From: Sinotaia quadrata
Taxonomy: Eukaryota; Mollusca; Gastropoda; Architaenioglossa; Viviparidae
Length of the DNA: 64,000 bases
Direction: 5' to 3'
Assembly (NCBI GenBank): GCA_028829895.1
Contig: CM054179.1
Coordinates: 68,030,891-68,094,890, forward strand
Part shown: one piece after another, positions 11,001 to 26,000 of the stretch
Numbering within the stretch: position 1 is the first letter of the stretch
Layout: every line of letters starts with the position of its first letter
Notes under the pieces: model-generated
What the model saw: only the letters and a program-made list of their open reading frames with translations
Databases searched by the model: none
Told to the model about the DNA's origin: nothing
Made by a program: the position numbers and the translations under genes

Positions 11001-14000
11001 ACCAGTTATTTATAATATGATGGCTGCATACATTCATATCTTTTATCTTGTTTAACTGTTAAATAACTGCTAATGAAAAGAGTTTAAAGTTATGCTATAG
11101 ATCAGACATTTTAAATCACTTTTATAATAATTGTTATTACATTATTATTATTAAATTATTATTACATCATTGTTATTACATTATTATTATATCCCTGTTA
11201 TTACAAAATTAGATTATTGTTATTTAATTATTATTTTCTCTTTCTTCATTTCTTTCTTTTTTATACAACAGCTCAAACAATAAAAAGTCTAGAGATTTCT
11301 TGAAAGTTCTCTCCATTAATTTGCCTTTCACTAGTTTTGTTCATGGTTAAAATCTTTATTTAGGCTGACTAGGAGTAAATCACAATTTTTCTTCATCTTA
11401 AGTGTGTGCACGTGTGCAGTTGTGTATGTGATGTGTACATGCTTGTATGTGTGTGTGCATGCGTGCATGCATGTGTGCATGTGTGTGAGTGCGTGTGTGT
11501 GTGTGCATGCACAAATCTTTAATATCAAACCTGACAATTAACTTGTTCTTTTTAATAAACTTTGATGACAATTTACATTTAATATAGAGGTGAAACCTAC
11601 TGGCAAGAATTCAAATTCCCAACAAATAAAAACTTGCAAACATACCCAATAGAGGATAAGGACAGAGGTGAACTGTGTTAGACTGTAGCACGCCATGTAT
11701 TTAAAAATTCCAAATGCTGTAACCAGTGAGCCACGGCCTTCCCTGTAATTTTCAAATATGATAAAACAATTAGATCCTTAAATAATACAGTTAATTTGGT
11801 AAGAGGTCCTTGGTTATTATGACTGGATATATATAGCATAAGTTTAATGGTAGTCCCTGATTATTATATACAAGTATTTATAGATCTTGGATGTAGAGTT
11901 TCTGTTGTAATTTAAGCTACTGGCTTAAAACCTCCATTCTGAGTATAAATCTAAAAGCTTCCTGTCATCAAGATGAATCCATTGATATATAATATCATAT
12001 TAAATATGTTGGGCTACAAAAATGAGAAATCTTAGGTTATATTATATATATATATATATATCTAAGATGAAGGAATGGCCTCAAAACCCACATGTACATT
12101 TCCCCACCCCCACCCCAGTTTACAATATGTTGCTCATCTACAGTGATTTTTGTTCACTTGGACTAGATGGCAATTCTTAATCATAATGCATGCCCAACAT
12201 TATGTGAAAATAAAATGAAAACCTGAACACCCTAGTAGGAAAAGAATGCTTGTACTTCAAAACAGGTTGAATGAGAACATCCTGCAGGATAACTGCTTTC
12301 ATCATTACATTGAAAAACAATATCCAAGTCAAACACTCAACAAGTAAATTAAATCCACATAAATTGAGAATTGGGTGAACACATTAAGTCTGTAGGAATT
12401 AGTCATGAAAAATAAACATGAAAACAATATTATTATGACAATTCTAAGTACAGTAATTCAGTTATCAGCTATATGGACAACTGCAAAATGAAATTTAGGG
12501 AATGCAAAGGTATTCCTTCTGTACATACAAAGTGACATTTACAAAAACTAGTATGATGTATGAGGAAACAATGATATGAGTAAATTTAGTGCAGGCAATT
12601 ATTCCTGTTGTACATATAAAATGATTTTTTTAATAAACTAGTATAATGTAATGAGGAAATGACATGATTAAATTATTAATGTTGATAAATGCACTATGAC
12701 AAAAGATTGACTTAATAAACTATACAGTATTTCCCATAATTAAATATTTACATCCATTCAGCTGTTAGTACGGCATGTGTCAATGCACACATATTTTGGA
12801 AAGATTAATGTTTTTTTTAATAAAAGTTAAATTATTTTTCGTGATACAATGTTAAATTAATAAAAAACCAAGTTGTGGAGTAAGTAAAACAAATTTCCAA
12901 CTCTGACTCCTGAAATTTTAGAGGTCCAACTCCCAACTCCAACTGTAGTTTATTACTAATATGGCTTAAAATTATTTACTTATATTTATGAGTATAGTAT
13001 AGTTGTAAATAAATGAAGATGATTTTCACAGATTTCATTTTAAAACTATTTTTCAATCATAAAATAATATAATACATAAAACCACCAAAATGTATTTAAT
13101 ATGACAAAGTTTATCTCAGTTGAACTGGTTCTTAAAAAGATCACTTCTAACAGGTCTGGCTTCATTGCTACTCTCAAATCAGATTTGATGAATCTGAGGG
13201 CAGAAAACAAACGTTCCACAGTGACTTGAGTCGGTGACATGTAATGTGGTGACAGTCAAAGTGGCATCGTGAATAATCTTGGGAGTAGCTGGATATTGCA
13301 TTTTTAGTGCTCAATTTAGAAGTAGGGTCAAATTTCTCAACCTCTTTCAGTGCTTGATAAAAATTAATTTTGAATTTAGTTAAATATGATGGGAGTTTCT
13401 CTTTCTCAGAAATTTTCAAAATTTAAAGACAGACGTTTATTTGGATCAATCCTGTATGTCTAGATATTTTTCAAAATCTTCATCTTCATGGTCACTGTTA
13501 ATGAAGATGATGAAGGCGAATGAATGCTGGCTATTGACTCATCTTCCTCTGGTATGCCTTTTATGAACTTCTAATTTATGCCATAGAAGATTTTTTTGCC
13601 TTTAGCTCACTATTTCAAAAACTTCACCAAATACTTGTTACTTCCCTTGTTTCAAATGAACTAAATTAATAATAAACAACTAACTTGAGATGTTATTTCA
13701 TTTTTTTTTTAAGTTATGACCCCCCTATGTTTCATATGTGGATCTTCTTAGCCTCGAATCTAGTAATTTACCAACTCTGACTCCTTTATAAAACAATCGA
13801 CTCCACAACTGTGACTCCACAGCCCTGATACAAACAATAATTACTGTCAGTCCAACCATGACAAGGAAAATGAAGGAAAAGTTTTGATTTAAATCACTAA
13901 TGAACAATAATGTTTTTTGTTCCTTGCTAGTGTGAAGTCTTTACTCACTTGATGACAGCAGGGACACATTCAATGGTTGGCTTCTTGGATGTGAAAGGGG

Positions 14001-17000
14001 ATGCTACTGAAGCCTCAGCCTCTGAGAGAGATATGCCAGCATGGGCTGCTTTCAGGGCACCACAATCATTGGCACCATCACCACACATTCCAACATAGTA
14101 CCTGTGCAAAAAATCAGTTATTTAATTCCAACATAAAATCTTTTAAACATTCTATCTTAAACTTCTTTCAAATAGAGCAAAAAATGTAGTTTCATTTATA
14201 CAACTACCTGGTCAACACGCCATGAAGAATCATTCAAATTCAATTCCTATATAACTAAATGCCTTATACAGAATTAGGTAGTGTCCATTTTAGAAATCTC
14301 ACTTAAATGAAAGAACAATTACTCTGAAACAAGAGTGACCAACACCACTCATACGATGCTCTTTCAATATGTTTTCATCAAATAGAAAGTAGATACTGTT
14401 AAGTACAAAGGAGTGAAACTCATGGATATACAGAGCTATCATCTAGAATAGAGAGTGAGTGGAAGTGTGTACGATCGCATTAAATTAGGTACGGTTGGCA
14501 TGTTTTGATAGCCGTGGCAAAAATCTCAATCTCCGGTTTTACCATCGTGTTTTGATATACCTTGCAAACACTAAAACGGGTTCCGCTACAATTGTCCAAT
14601 CAGAATGTATCTTATATCAAACTAAAGAAAAATGAATGTAGAATGCAACCGTGTTAGTTTCAAATCTGTATTTTTATTTTTATTGTATGTAAAAGTTGAT
14701 TGAAAAAAGCCTATTTTTCAATTACGTTTTTGCACAGTTATTTCTGAAAATATAGATTTTTTTTATATATATAACAATAGAAAGTAGAAAATCTCTTCTT
14801 TAAAATGGTATATAGCATGACAGAGTGGCATTTTCGTAGCAGAACCTGTAGAGCAGGAATTGTCGGCTGTGCTTGTTTCTCTGCTGCGAAAGTAATTCAC
14901 TAAGTTTAATTAACATTAACTCTTGCAGTTGTAAAGATTTTAATTAATTATCTGGATAATCTTTTAAGGCTATTTGATGGAAATAAAGATTGTATCTGTA
15001 CAGAAGGCAATGCGTTTGAGATCGTCATGGAGGTGAAAAAGCATTTTTACCTGTTTTAAAAATTTGCGTAAAAAAAAAAAAAAGTAAGAAAGATTAAGCA
15101 AACATTTTTTGTAAACTGACTTCTTTCAACCATGATAGTTATATGGTGTAAATTTCATTCATTTCCAAAAACTTTGAAAAAATAGCTGCTTCTACCTACA
15201 GGTAGATAAATCATATATTTTGTACAAGTTGGATTTCAAATTTCTGATTACATTGTACCTACTCCTATTTTATGTACATCTTGCTTTTATGTCTTAGTCA
15301 TATGAACACAATCATAATATATCAAAATACTATTGTATACACTCTGAAACATTCATTAAAAGTTCAAACCCTTTCCATATTTACACAGCAATTACCCAAT
15401 TCAAAATCTTTCCTTACACATTTACATAGCAGAAACTCCATTCAATTTCTTTCCTCACATATTTAATAGCAACTACACCATTCAAAATCTTCCATGTTTA
15501 TCTAGCAACTACACCATTCAAAATCTTAGTCAATACGTTTACCTAGCAGCTACACCACTGAAAAACCTTACACATTTAAATATCTCTATTCAGGCATCCT
15601 TAGAGTAATTAACATTATTGTTCAAAATTAAAAAAAAATAAATAAATGAGAAACTTACCCAACTTCTTGGAGTGCCTCTACCAACTGTGCCTTTTGGTCA
15701 GGGGACATCCGGGCAAATACAGTGCCACGCACCACAAGCTGCATAGAAAATTATATTACAGTGCTAATTTACTATTCTGAGGCAAACACAGTGCTATGCT
15801 CAAAATGACCAAAAAGCCACAGCACAGTGTTATTGTACTATCTTTTGGCAAATACTGTGTTATCTTTATGTAAATACAAGTTGGCGCATAGTGAATCATA
15901 ATACAGCAGTTTAGTACTTTATATTATCACAGGTGAAACATTCAACATTTTAAAAAAATATGCTAAAAGACACTTGACACACCTTGGTGAGAAGGTCTGG
16001 TTGGTACTGACGAATAATAGCCCAAGTCTTTCCTGTGACTGCAAAATGAAATTGTTGGCTCTCTTCGTCAATATGGATTACCTCTGACCCCTCTGTTCGC
16101 TGAAACAAGTATTTATACAAGAAAAGTCTTGTAAATGGGTTATCAAACATTCTAATCAATAAAATTTTGAAAATCCGTATGATCATAAAATAGCATTATC
16201 ATAATTTTTTTTCCTAACAGAGGATTCTGTGATTAGAAATAAAAAAATAATCCATTTTATTGTCTAAAATACTAACAGGTGAAGTAGAATACATAGAAAA
16301 ACTGAGAACTTACAACAAATCTTGACAATAATACAATAGAATAATTAATTAATAATTAATTATTAACTAATTAATTAATAACTAATTATTAACTGGAAAT
16401 ATAATCAACAGTGTATGATTTGAAACAAAATACAAACATTTATTTCTTCCACTTGTTTGGTACGATCATCAGCATAGTAGAACTCAATCTCTGCTTTTGA
16501 AGAATTTGAGTCTGGTGGATAGGCTTGCACCAAAATAATGTTGTCTGTGCGGTCCACCATGCCACACTCACGTGCCACACTTAGGGCAGTCAGCATGTTG
16601 TCACCTGAAATGTTTCAGTAAAGATTCAAATGTCTGGGATAGACACATGCAAACGCATACATGACTTTATTGCTACAAGGGATAATACTCGTAACAGGTT
16701 CTTTCCTTGCTTAAGAGCTCCTGAGCATCACAATGCTGATTTACTCCTCTTACCAAAGGGAAGTAAGTCTACTATGTGGTGCTATGTTTGAGGCTTTAAT
16801 TTCTGAAAATGAAATTGAAAGCAGAAAATCACTTCTGTAAGCAGAAGAGTATGAGTTAGAGGTAAAATCGGGGGATTCTTCCGCTAAAAAAGAAAGGTAG
16901 GCAGGTCTGGTTATTGGTCATGTAAGAGATGATAGTCATATCCTTCTATATAAAGTGATAGGTCTTTCACTGGTTGTGAAGCTGACATGCACACCAACTC

Positions 17001-20000
17001 AGCAGGAAGTCGAGATGCACTGACTTCATTGCCCAACATCAGTTTATTACCCCATTTCTAATTGTGACTCAAGGGGAACCACTCTGACTACATCATTGTT
17101 CAAATGGGTTTACCCACTACCTCATACATTATTGTCTGTTGGATGTTTCTGAATATGTTTAGTGTACAGTCTATTTAAGGTTGGAATTTATCTCCCTGAA
17201 CCTATTTTTAGCTATGTCACCTTATCAAGGACTTGACAGTTTTATGATGTCAAAATTAAAATTATTGATGGATATGAACAGGGAAAATTGAGAATGGTAA
17301 TGATTTAACATTCACTAAAAATGTAGTTTATATAGAAATATTTTCCATGTGGTAAGAAAGCTAATATGTCTGAGATTTAATGAAATCCAATAAATCAAAA
17401 ATTAAAACAAAAACACGAGGTAACTGATCTTGTTGAGTGACAGGTTTCTTTCTAGTTATTTTATAATGCAACAGTAAGCAACTGATTGTTTAGTACGTGA
17501 TAGTCATATATTATTTTATAATGCTACAGCAAGAATCAGGTGTGTGGCAAGTGATGATCTATTCAGCTATCAAAATACAATATTACCCATTTATGATCAT
17601 GAAACAATGTTACTCACTTATGATATTTCAAAACCTTAAAAACATGAGTTATACAACAGTTTATTTTACATAATTATAATTAATTATTAAAAATAGAGGA
17701 TATTTCTCACTATCCAAAATATAATCAAATATTATTAATAATAAAAAGTAATATTTATTCTTTCTATTTTGATATGTATATTTTAAAAAAACTTACATAT
17801 TTCTTGTTTCCATTTGTTAATTCTATTTTGCCATGTCCAGCAATATATTTTAAAAGAATGCACGATTTTGGTTATTATTTTTTCCAGATGATGGTTATTC
17901 CCATAGCTGACAGGAATAAGTTTTACATTTGCATTTGATATGTTTAGGACTTTTTCAACAGGGCAAGGTAAACATGTTTTGATTCCACTACTAAAGTGGT
18001 GGCAGTGAATTTGAAATCTGTTAAGTTTGATTTTGCACTATACACAAATTCTTACCAAACAATGAAAGTTAGGACAAAGGACTTGAAGGGATATACAAAT
18101 GGGGGTCTATGTACATAATCTTCTTGTAGATACTATTGTTGACAAACACACCTGTGACCATGATGGTACGAATATTTGCCTCCAGTAACTTGTGAATCAC
18201 TGGAGCTGACTCTGGCTTGAGTCGATTTTCCATTACGAGCAAACCAAGGAATGTCAGATCACACTCCACCTGTTCCCTATGTAAAAAAAACCAAAACAAT
18301 TTTAGGATGCTTTTATTTTTGCTCTGCAATGTCCTTCATGATCTAAATGGTCCATTTACAATATTCAATTAGAGGTCATTAACTGTGCACCATTATTAAA
18401 AAAAGACATAAAAGGAGAGCAAATTTAAAGTCCCAATGAACATAAAATCTGATATAAGTGTCAAATTATGTCAAGACAGCAAGTGATCAATGTGAGTTTA
18501 CAGTAGAAAGTCAATTATCTGAACCTCCCAACTAGTTGTTAAGCTAGTGCACTGGTTGTTAGAATTTTCTTTCCACATTATAGCCTGGACTTCTTTGTTT
18601 CGTCTCTCCCACACTACCAGCCAAAGGCTTCTTAGTTTCCTCTCTCCACACTAATAACCAGGACTTCTTAATTTCCTCTCTCCACACTACCAGCCAAAGG
18701 CTTCTTAGTTTCCTCTCTCCACACTAATAACCAGGACTTCTTAGTTTCCTCTCTCCACACTACCAGCCAAGATTTCTTAGTTTCATCTTTCCGCACCACT
18801 GAGCTCTATATATGGAGAGGACACAAGGGCAAATGTGACCTGTCACCACAAAAAGATACTTAAGTCGCGCAAGGCTAAGCCGAGAAAAACGGCAAAAACG
18901 AAGGTGGGTCTACATGGGTGAAATTGAGATTTTCATTTTAGCGTGTTCCCAAACCATCGAACAACAAATTACTAGCGTGTTTTTCTTTAATTCGAACTAG
19001 AAATAGCTTTATTATTATTTTTTTGTGACCTACTGTCTAACTTCGAAGGAAAAATATGGCCCAAAAGTGCTATAATCTGACGATCGTAGACGGTAGAATC
19101 CCTGGCTGAACCTCATCATGTTGTATATCAGAATGCTCAGGAAAAAGCCTATTTTTATGCTGACGACACTGGTTATTTATTTATAACGTCTAATCAGAAT
19201 GTTTTATAAGGCTGTGCTTGGCGTAAACAAAGTGAAAAGCGTCAGCCAATCCGCAGACAGTTTATCAAAGCTTGCTATAAGTTACCAAGCATGCTCTCAT
19301 AAAAAGACAGTCGCGATTGGTTGAAACGCACACAAGGGAGACAGTTTCGTCCTGTAATGCGTAATGTAAACATGGAGAAACGAATCGCTAATTTGTTGAA
19401 TTCATGTAAAGAAAGCAACATTTTAGAAAAAGAAAGCATTCAGATTAAAGATTTGATATCTGATTATTTTGCTAATGAGGATGTAGCTGATGGATTTTCA
19501 TCTGAAAGTGACGGACAGCGAATCGCGTGATCGAACAACGAAAAAGACGAAGCAGACGACAGCTGACGATAACTGACTGTACACTGAAGTGAAAGGTGTG
19601 CTATAATTATTGGATTATTTAAACGATATTTTTTTTAAGAATGTGAAAGTAATGCAGCTTTAATCTGTGATTTATTTAGTGGAGCTAGCATCAGATTTAG
19701 AAAGAGGTATCAATTCAATATTATGCCTTAATTTTAGAATATTCTGTGAACCACAATAATCATTCTCGCATACAGAAATTCTAATCGTTATGGCTTAAAA
19801 AGACTGTTGTCTGTAAATGATGTAACAATATATTTGTTGTTTATAGTTATTACAGTGCTAGCTATTGTGTCTTCTTCAACTCTGATTGCAAATGAAGCAG
19901 ATTAATATATGGTTGCTAAGGAAAAACCTCTCAGAAATGTGTTCAATCTTTGAGGCCGATTTTCTCAAAATGGCCGTCCGGACAGTAGTGCACTTCAAAC

Positions 20001-23000
20001 AAACATAACTTTTCCATATTTTGTCCTACACTCTTTATTTTTATATCAACAGAAAGCCCTTTCAATTTTCTTTCTATTGATATATATACAGTCGAGTCCA
20101 CTTATTTCGGCCTCGGTTAACTTGCCAACCCTAGTAAGTCGACATTTTTGAAGTGGAACCGCCAAATTCCCTCTTTGTCTTAGCATTTTCTCATCGGTTA
20201 CGTCGATTCTTTTATGTTGCCGAACCCTAGTATCTCGGGCACAAAAGAGTGCCAAAATCGCCACTTAAGTTGGTTATCTCGACCCTACTGCTGACTAATC
20301 ACTAACAATAAATGACCATGTCTTGTTAAAAACTGCAGCTTAGACTTAAGAAGGGCATTGTTTTCTTAATTGGGCGCGGTGTTTGCCACGGGCAAAATAG
20401 GCACACTGTTTGTTGCCCTTCAACTGGTTCAGAACTGTTGTTAGCCCACTTTTGAAGTAACCGCTTGTCCGCTTGTAGGATATTTTCAGAGGCGGCTTCG
20501 GCCCCCTCCGCCCCCCCACTGACGGAGAGCTGTTGAGGGTGTGCGCCTAATAGGTGCGATCTGTTTTACCCCCTTCCTCCTGCCCTCCACCTTAGACGCA
20601 CCGGGAGGCAAGAAGCAAATCAAGACGAGAACATCATGAAGATGAAAGGTCTATTGCGGCTTTTGATGTGTGTGAGTGAAACACACACACACACACACAG
20701 ACACACACACACATACAAAATGACTCGCGAATTTAATTTTGATACTGGTTAGCTTTTTGTAAAAACGAACTTTGACACCCTGCAGATTTTTTTGATTTTG
20801 TGAGCAATCTTTGTGTTTGCAATGTTGGAGAATACATGTACGGTACATACATGTATCGAGAATGGACGGTGGACCAACTTCCCTCTTTGTTAACATTTTC
20901 TTATCAGTAACGGCGATTCTTTTATGTTGCCGAACACTAATACAATGTCTGTTTGTTTGTTTCTTTCTTTCTTTGTAATGTACTGTCTAGCACAAAAGAG
21001 GACCCGAATCACCACTTAAAATCAGTTCTTCGTCGCCTTTTGAAAATGTTAGTTACCGATGCCACTTCGCCATCTCGCTAACAATAAAGGGCAAACTAGG
21101 CAGACTGTTGCTCTTCAACTGGCTTACACCTCTTAAAGTTACCTTTGAAGTAACCGCTTGTACGATTCGACACCCCCCTTCCTCCTGCCCTCCACCTTAG
21201 ACGCACACACGCACACAAAATGACTCGCAACTTTAATTTTGATACTTGGTTAGCTTTTTGTAAAAAAAAAAACGAACTACACGTACACCACACAGATTTT
21301 TTTTATTTTGTGAGCAATCTTTGTGTTTGCAATGTTGGAGAATACATGTACGGTACATACATGTATCGAGAATCGACGGGACCAACTTCCCTCTTTGTTT
21401 TTTTTTAGCATGCCGATCGCGTCATCAAACAAATTGCGGCAACGCTGTTGTGTAAAAAATCACCAAACACGTGCATGTACATTGTACATTCTCATTCATT
21501 CACGCACATCATGTACATAAAGAAATTTCAAGCACGTTATATGTAATATTGAAGCATTTGTTTTCAAGTAGAATGTTAAAGGCAAAAAGCAACAAAGCAG
21601 TTTAGACTTTGTACAGAAACCATATTTACCGCGTGTACATAAACCTTTTGTTGTTAGCAAACACGTACATGTATGTACATTTTTATAGCATGCCGATCGC
21701 GTCATCAAACAAATTGCGGCAACGCTGTTGTGTAAAAAATCACCAAACTCGTGCATGTACATTCTCATTCATTAACACACATCATGTACATAAAGAAATG
21801 TCAAGCGCATGTTATAGTACTGTAATATATTGCCGCCATATTGGTTTTCTGTAATCTCGATCTTTAGTTATCTCGACACTTTTTGGCAAACCCCTAGGCC
21901 CTCGACATATCCGGACTTGACTGTATCTCAATACCCCCAAAATCCGACTTAAGTATCTTTTTGTGGTGACAGGTCACAAATTTGCTGTCACCAAACGTCC
22001 TCCATAGTGAATAGATCAAAGCATTATAGCACCTATGGTAACTGAGTGTTTGGCACTGAGCATTTTCGATATATTTACACCCAATTTTATAAATCTATAA
22101 ATCAATAAACAGAACTAAATTTACAACACAATACAAACAAGAAGGATAATGATCCTCATGCCTATCACTTCGGATAATAATTATCAATGAAATGTAAACA
22201 TGTAAAACAACAGCCTTATGTTGAAGAAATTTTTCCTCGGTCTTCTTAAAAATTCTATATTTATGAAAGATTTTTAAAAAATTGTTTAAATTATATGTAC
22301 ATTGTAACTGCAATGCTTGACTGAATTAAAAAAACTGAATCAATCTAGCCCATTTCTTTACATTGTAATTATTGTTAAGATGCCAGATTTCAGTGTGACC
22401 CTATGCTACAGTTGAAACCTGCTCTGTAGTCAGTTCCCAGCATAACTCTTGAGGTCAAATTTCCTTTACAGATTACAAGAGCATGCATGAAGTTTTATGC
22501 TATTAATAACAATAATATTAATTGTATAGTACTTGTGCAATAATGAGATACCAGAATCACTGAAACTGAAGCAATACAAAAGTTCTCTAAATCTACAGAA
22601 TATAAAATAATTCTTAGACGTTCTCTTTACAACCCAACTAATCCTCTTTTTCTGTCTGTTTCCAAAGCATAGCTTTATAAGTTAATCGTCCTTCCTCATT
22701 TATTCAAACGTTATGAAAAACAGACCTCATTGAGTCAAGGATCATGAAAACCAGACCTCTCAAGCATTATAAAAAAACCAGACCTCTTTGAATCAAGCAT
22801 CATGAAAAAAACAATTTCAATGAGTCAAGCATCCTAATCTATATCTGAATCAAATTTGTCTGTCTGTTATACATAGATAAATCACTCACAAGTAACTTCA
22901 CAATTTTTCACAATAGATGAACATTATTTTAAATTAAAACCCACAAAAAAGTTCACTCTTTTAAAAAATCTATAGAACCAGTACAAAGAACTGTAAAATA

Positions 23001-26000
23001 TAACTTGTATGAAAATGGAGTTCAACAATGTTTACAGAAAGAATGGCGTATTCAAAAGAGCAGGAAACTTTGAAACAAGGAAGAGATTATACACAATTTC
23101 TCTAATCAGTGTGACTTGCAAATACTTAAGAAATTATGAACACTGCAGTTTTGTGCATGCAGAAGTTTTCAGAAGTTGTGCCCATCCCTTTTCATGAGTA
23201 AATGAACAGTTACTTGCATCCACTCAAAATTAATTTGACATTATTATTTATTCTGGAAAGAGCATAGTTTATTAACAATAACTGAACTCCTACATATTTA
23301 ATTAAACTAAGTAGGTTTGGTTAAAAAAACATAAAAAATACATACCTCTGTAACCTTTGAATCTTGAGATAGCTGAGTTTAGTCGACAGCTGTTTTTTTG
23401 CAAGAGCAATCACTCGGTAGCCATGCTGTGTATAGCTTGTCAAGACTTCTTGAAAATTAATGGGTACTGGTGAAAATAAAAAACAAACAAACAAAAATTG
23501 ATACTTGTACATGAAAAAACATAGACAGTTGAACCTAGGATGAATAAGAGAAACAAATGCATTATTTTCCCTGTCTGTTTTACTAAACTTTTATGAACAG
23601 GAGTGGTGACTATTGGTTACAATTACTTATTATTCATTGCATATTTCCATTTGATGTTTTAACAGAAAATATAAAAAAAAAGAAAAAAAAAGCAGAATTT
23701 AAGGATCCTTCGAGAAAGTACTCCTAATTAAATATACTTTGTGAGTGTAGTGTATATCTTAGCCTTACGAGACAAAGAATACCGAATTGATTTTGAATGA
23801 CCAACATCTTTCTGTATAAAATCAGTAATGTCAATTCAATTATCAATGGGTATAAACGAAGCTGCTGATGTTGTAACAACTTAATATACTAACTGTTTTG
23901 AGAAAACCAGAAACAAAACTGCAAAAGTCTCACCTGATTCCTTGACTGAAAGACTACTGATCATTTCAGGTGAGCCCTTGACATAAAGATTAAAATGCTG
24001 TCCCCCAAGCTGTCGGGTGATGACTGACATACGCTGAAGACTGGAGGAAAAAGGAAACTGTCGTACAATACCTATGTCGTCCCCTTGAAGCTGAAACAAA
24101 ATTCACGTAAGTCTTTTCTTGTATTTAATGACATTAATTTACAGTACTGCTTTCAAAAGAAAATGAAACAAAGAGCACAGAGAATTATTATCTCCCTTGT
24201 TATAAAAAATGAAACACTGCAACTTTATGTATTACATTTCATAATTTAAATTATAAGTAATTTTCTTAACCATTTTCACTACATTCTAAAACAAATTTAA
24301 AAAAATTTTTTTAAAAATTTAGATTTTTTAAAACTGATAATCTTATAGACATCAGTTCATAGAATTTATATGTGAAGAAAATGACCAACAGAAACAGTTG
24401 AAACATTTCTGATGACACCACACCTGCTCAGTACTCCCTGGTGGTACAATATATGGCTGATGTTTTGGCCGAACCACTGTTGGAGCAATCATGTCAAATC
24501 GGGTCTCTTCCTCCCCTGTCTCTTCAAGTACCTGTACAAAAGGTGAAATGACTGTACTTCAATGATCAATGAATCCCCTTCCATCACATACATTTTTTTT
24601 AAGTAACTGAAGAAAGGTTGTTTAGACAAATTATTAAAAGAGAATTTGGGAAAATAGTGTTGGCCTAAAAATTATGGCAAATTAAAACTAAAAGAATTTT
24701 GTGGGTTAAAAATAAAAAAAATATATTAATATAAATCTCTGAAAAGTATGTACTAAATACAGAAACAAAAATGACAACTGTAATATGAAATGTAAAAATA
24801 CCCAGTCGGTAGCATTGAACATGATTAAATCCAGTGGATCCCCCATAAGCTGACCCTCAATGAGAGTAAGCGAGTGGCAGGAAGCCATTGCCTCAAGCAA
24901 GGGACCCTTAGTCAGCTTAGTAATATCCCTGATTTCATGGTCAAACCTGCACAGATACATTTGCACTTGCATAGATATGATTCAGAAATACAGATCTGTT
25001 TGGACATACACAGACATGTCTGAACACATACAGATACATTTGGACATACACAGACATGTCTGCACATAAACAGACATTTTTGGACATACACAGATATGTA
25101 TGAACAAATACAGATATATTTACTCATGCAGAAGAGATGTTTTGCTTGTGTAAAAATGTTTGCACATACACAGATAGTTTGCACTCACACATATGTTAGC
25201 ACATACAGATATACTGAATATGTACAGGTTCGCACAGAGACATATATTTACATCAAAGAAATGCTTGCATATATACAAAATATATATATCTACCATTAAC
25301 ACTTATGCTCATATTCACACAATACAGGTACACTTGCTCTTATGCAGATATGTTTATTCTTAACAGATATGCTTACACTTAGACATGTTTGAAGTAACAT
25401 AGCATATTCTTAAGTTACATATAACTTAGTGAGTCTTCAAAGTTAGAAAGGTCAAATTCTTAAGTTACATATAACTTAGTGAGTCTTCAAAGTTAGAAAG
25501 GTCAAATTCTTAAGTTACATATAGTAAGTCTTCAAAGTTAGAAGTGTCAAATGCTTAAGTTACATATAACTTAGTGAGTCTTCAGTGTTAGAAATGTCAA
25601 ATGCTTAAGTGTGAATTAACTTAGTAAGTCTTCAAAGTTAGGAATGTCAAATATTTAAGACTGAATTAACTTAGTCTTTAAAGATAGGAATGTCAAAAAC
25701 TTAAATGTGATATAACTTAGTGAATTTTAAAAGCTAGGAACATTTTTTTTAATGTAACAGTCTGGCAAAAGCACATAGCAAGAACAAATAAATAAAATAA
25801 AATATTTTTTAAAAGTCAAAATGAAAATTAAAAAAAATCTCCTAATAGGTTTATACAAAACACAATTTGCCATTGTGTAAAAAAGAAAAGAAGCACAATT
25901 TGAATTTGACATTTGTTTCATCAAATGCACACTATAAATAGCTGTTCTATGTAATATAATAAGGATAAAGACTACGACAAGGCTGATAAGAAGAAAAGAA

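Larger units (their letters stand above)
18813..22004. mobile_element. 3.2-kb terminal-inverted-repeat DNA element (host of a nested element)
   Basis: Inverted ends: TGGAGAGGAC near 18813 and its counterpart GTCCTCCA ending 22004, flanked by TA on both sides. A perfect 34-bp inverted match lies inside (18834-18867 against 21945-21978) containing GTGACCTGTCACCAC and GATACTTAAGTCG. GTGACCTGTCAC is itself nearly palindromic. One internal plus-strand ORF (19321-19530) begins MKRTQGRQ and has an acidic end (SSESDG), resembling the N-terminus of piggyBac-type transposases. TTAA is also present in the inverted repeat. The family remains unassigned. Confidence 0.75.

Noticed and set aside
13725..13907. 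60-codon minus ORF crossing the hAT terminus
   Set aside because: It spans the transposon end and flanking DNA, so it is not a protein unit.
18500..18540. CAGTAGAAAGTCAATTATCTG, resembling a Tigger terminus
   Set aside because: No matching inverted partner with TA flanks could be located.
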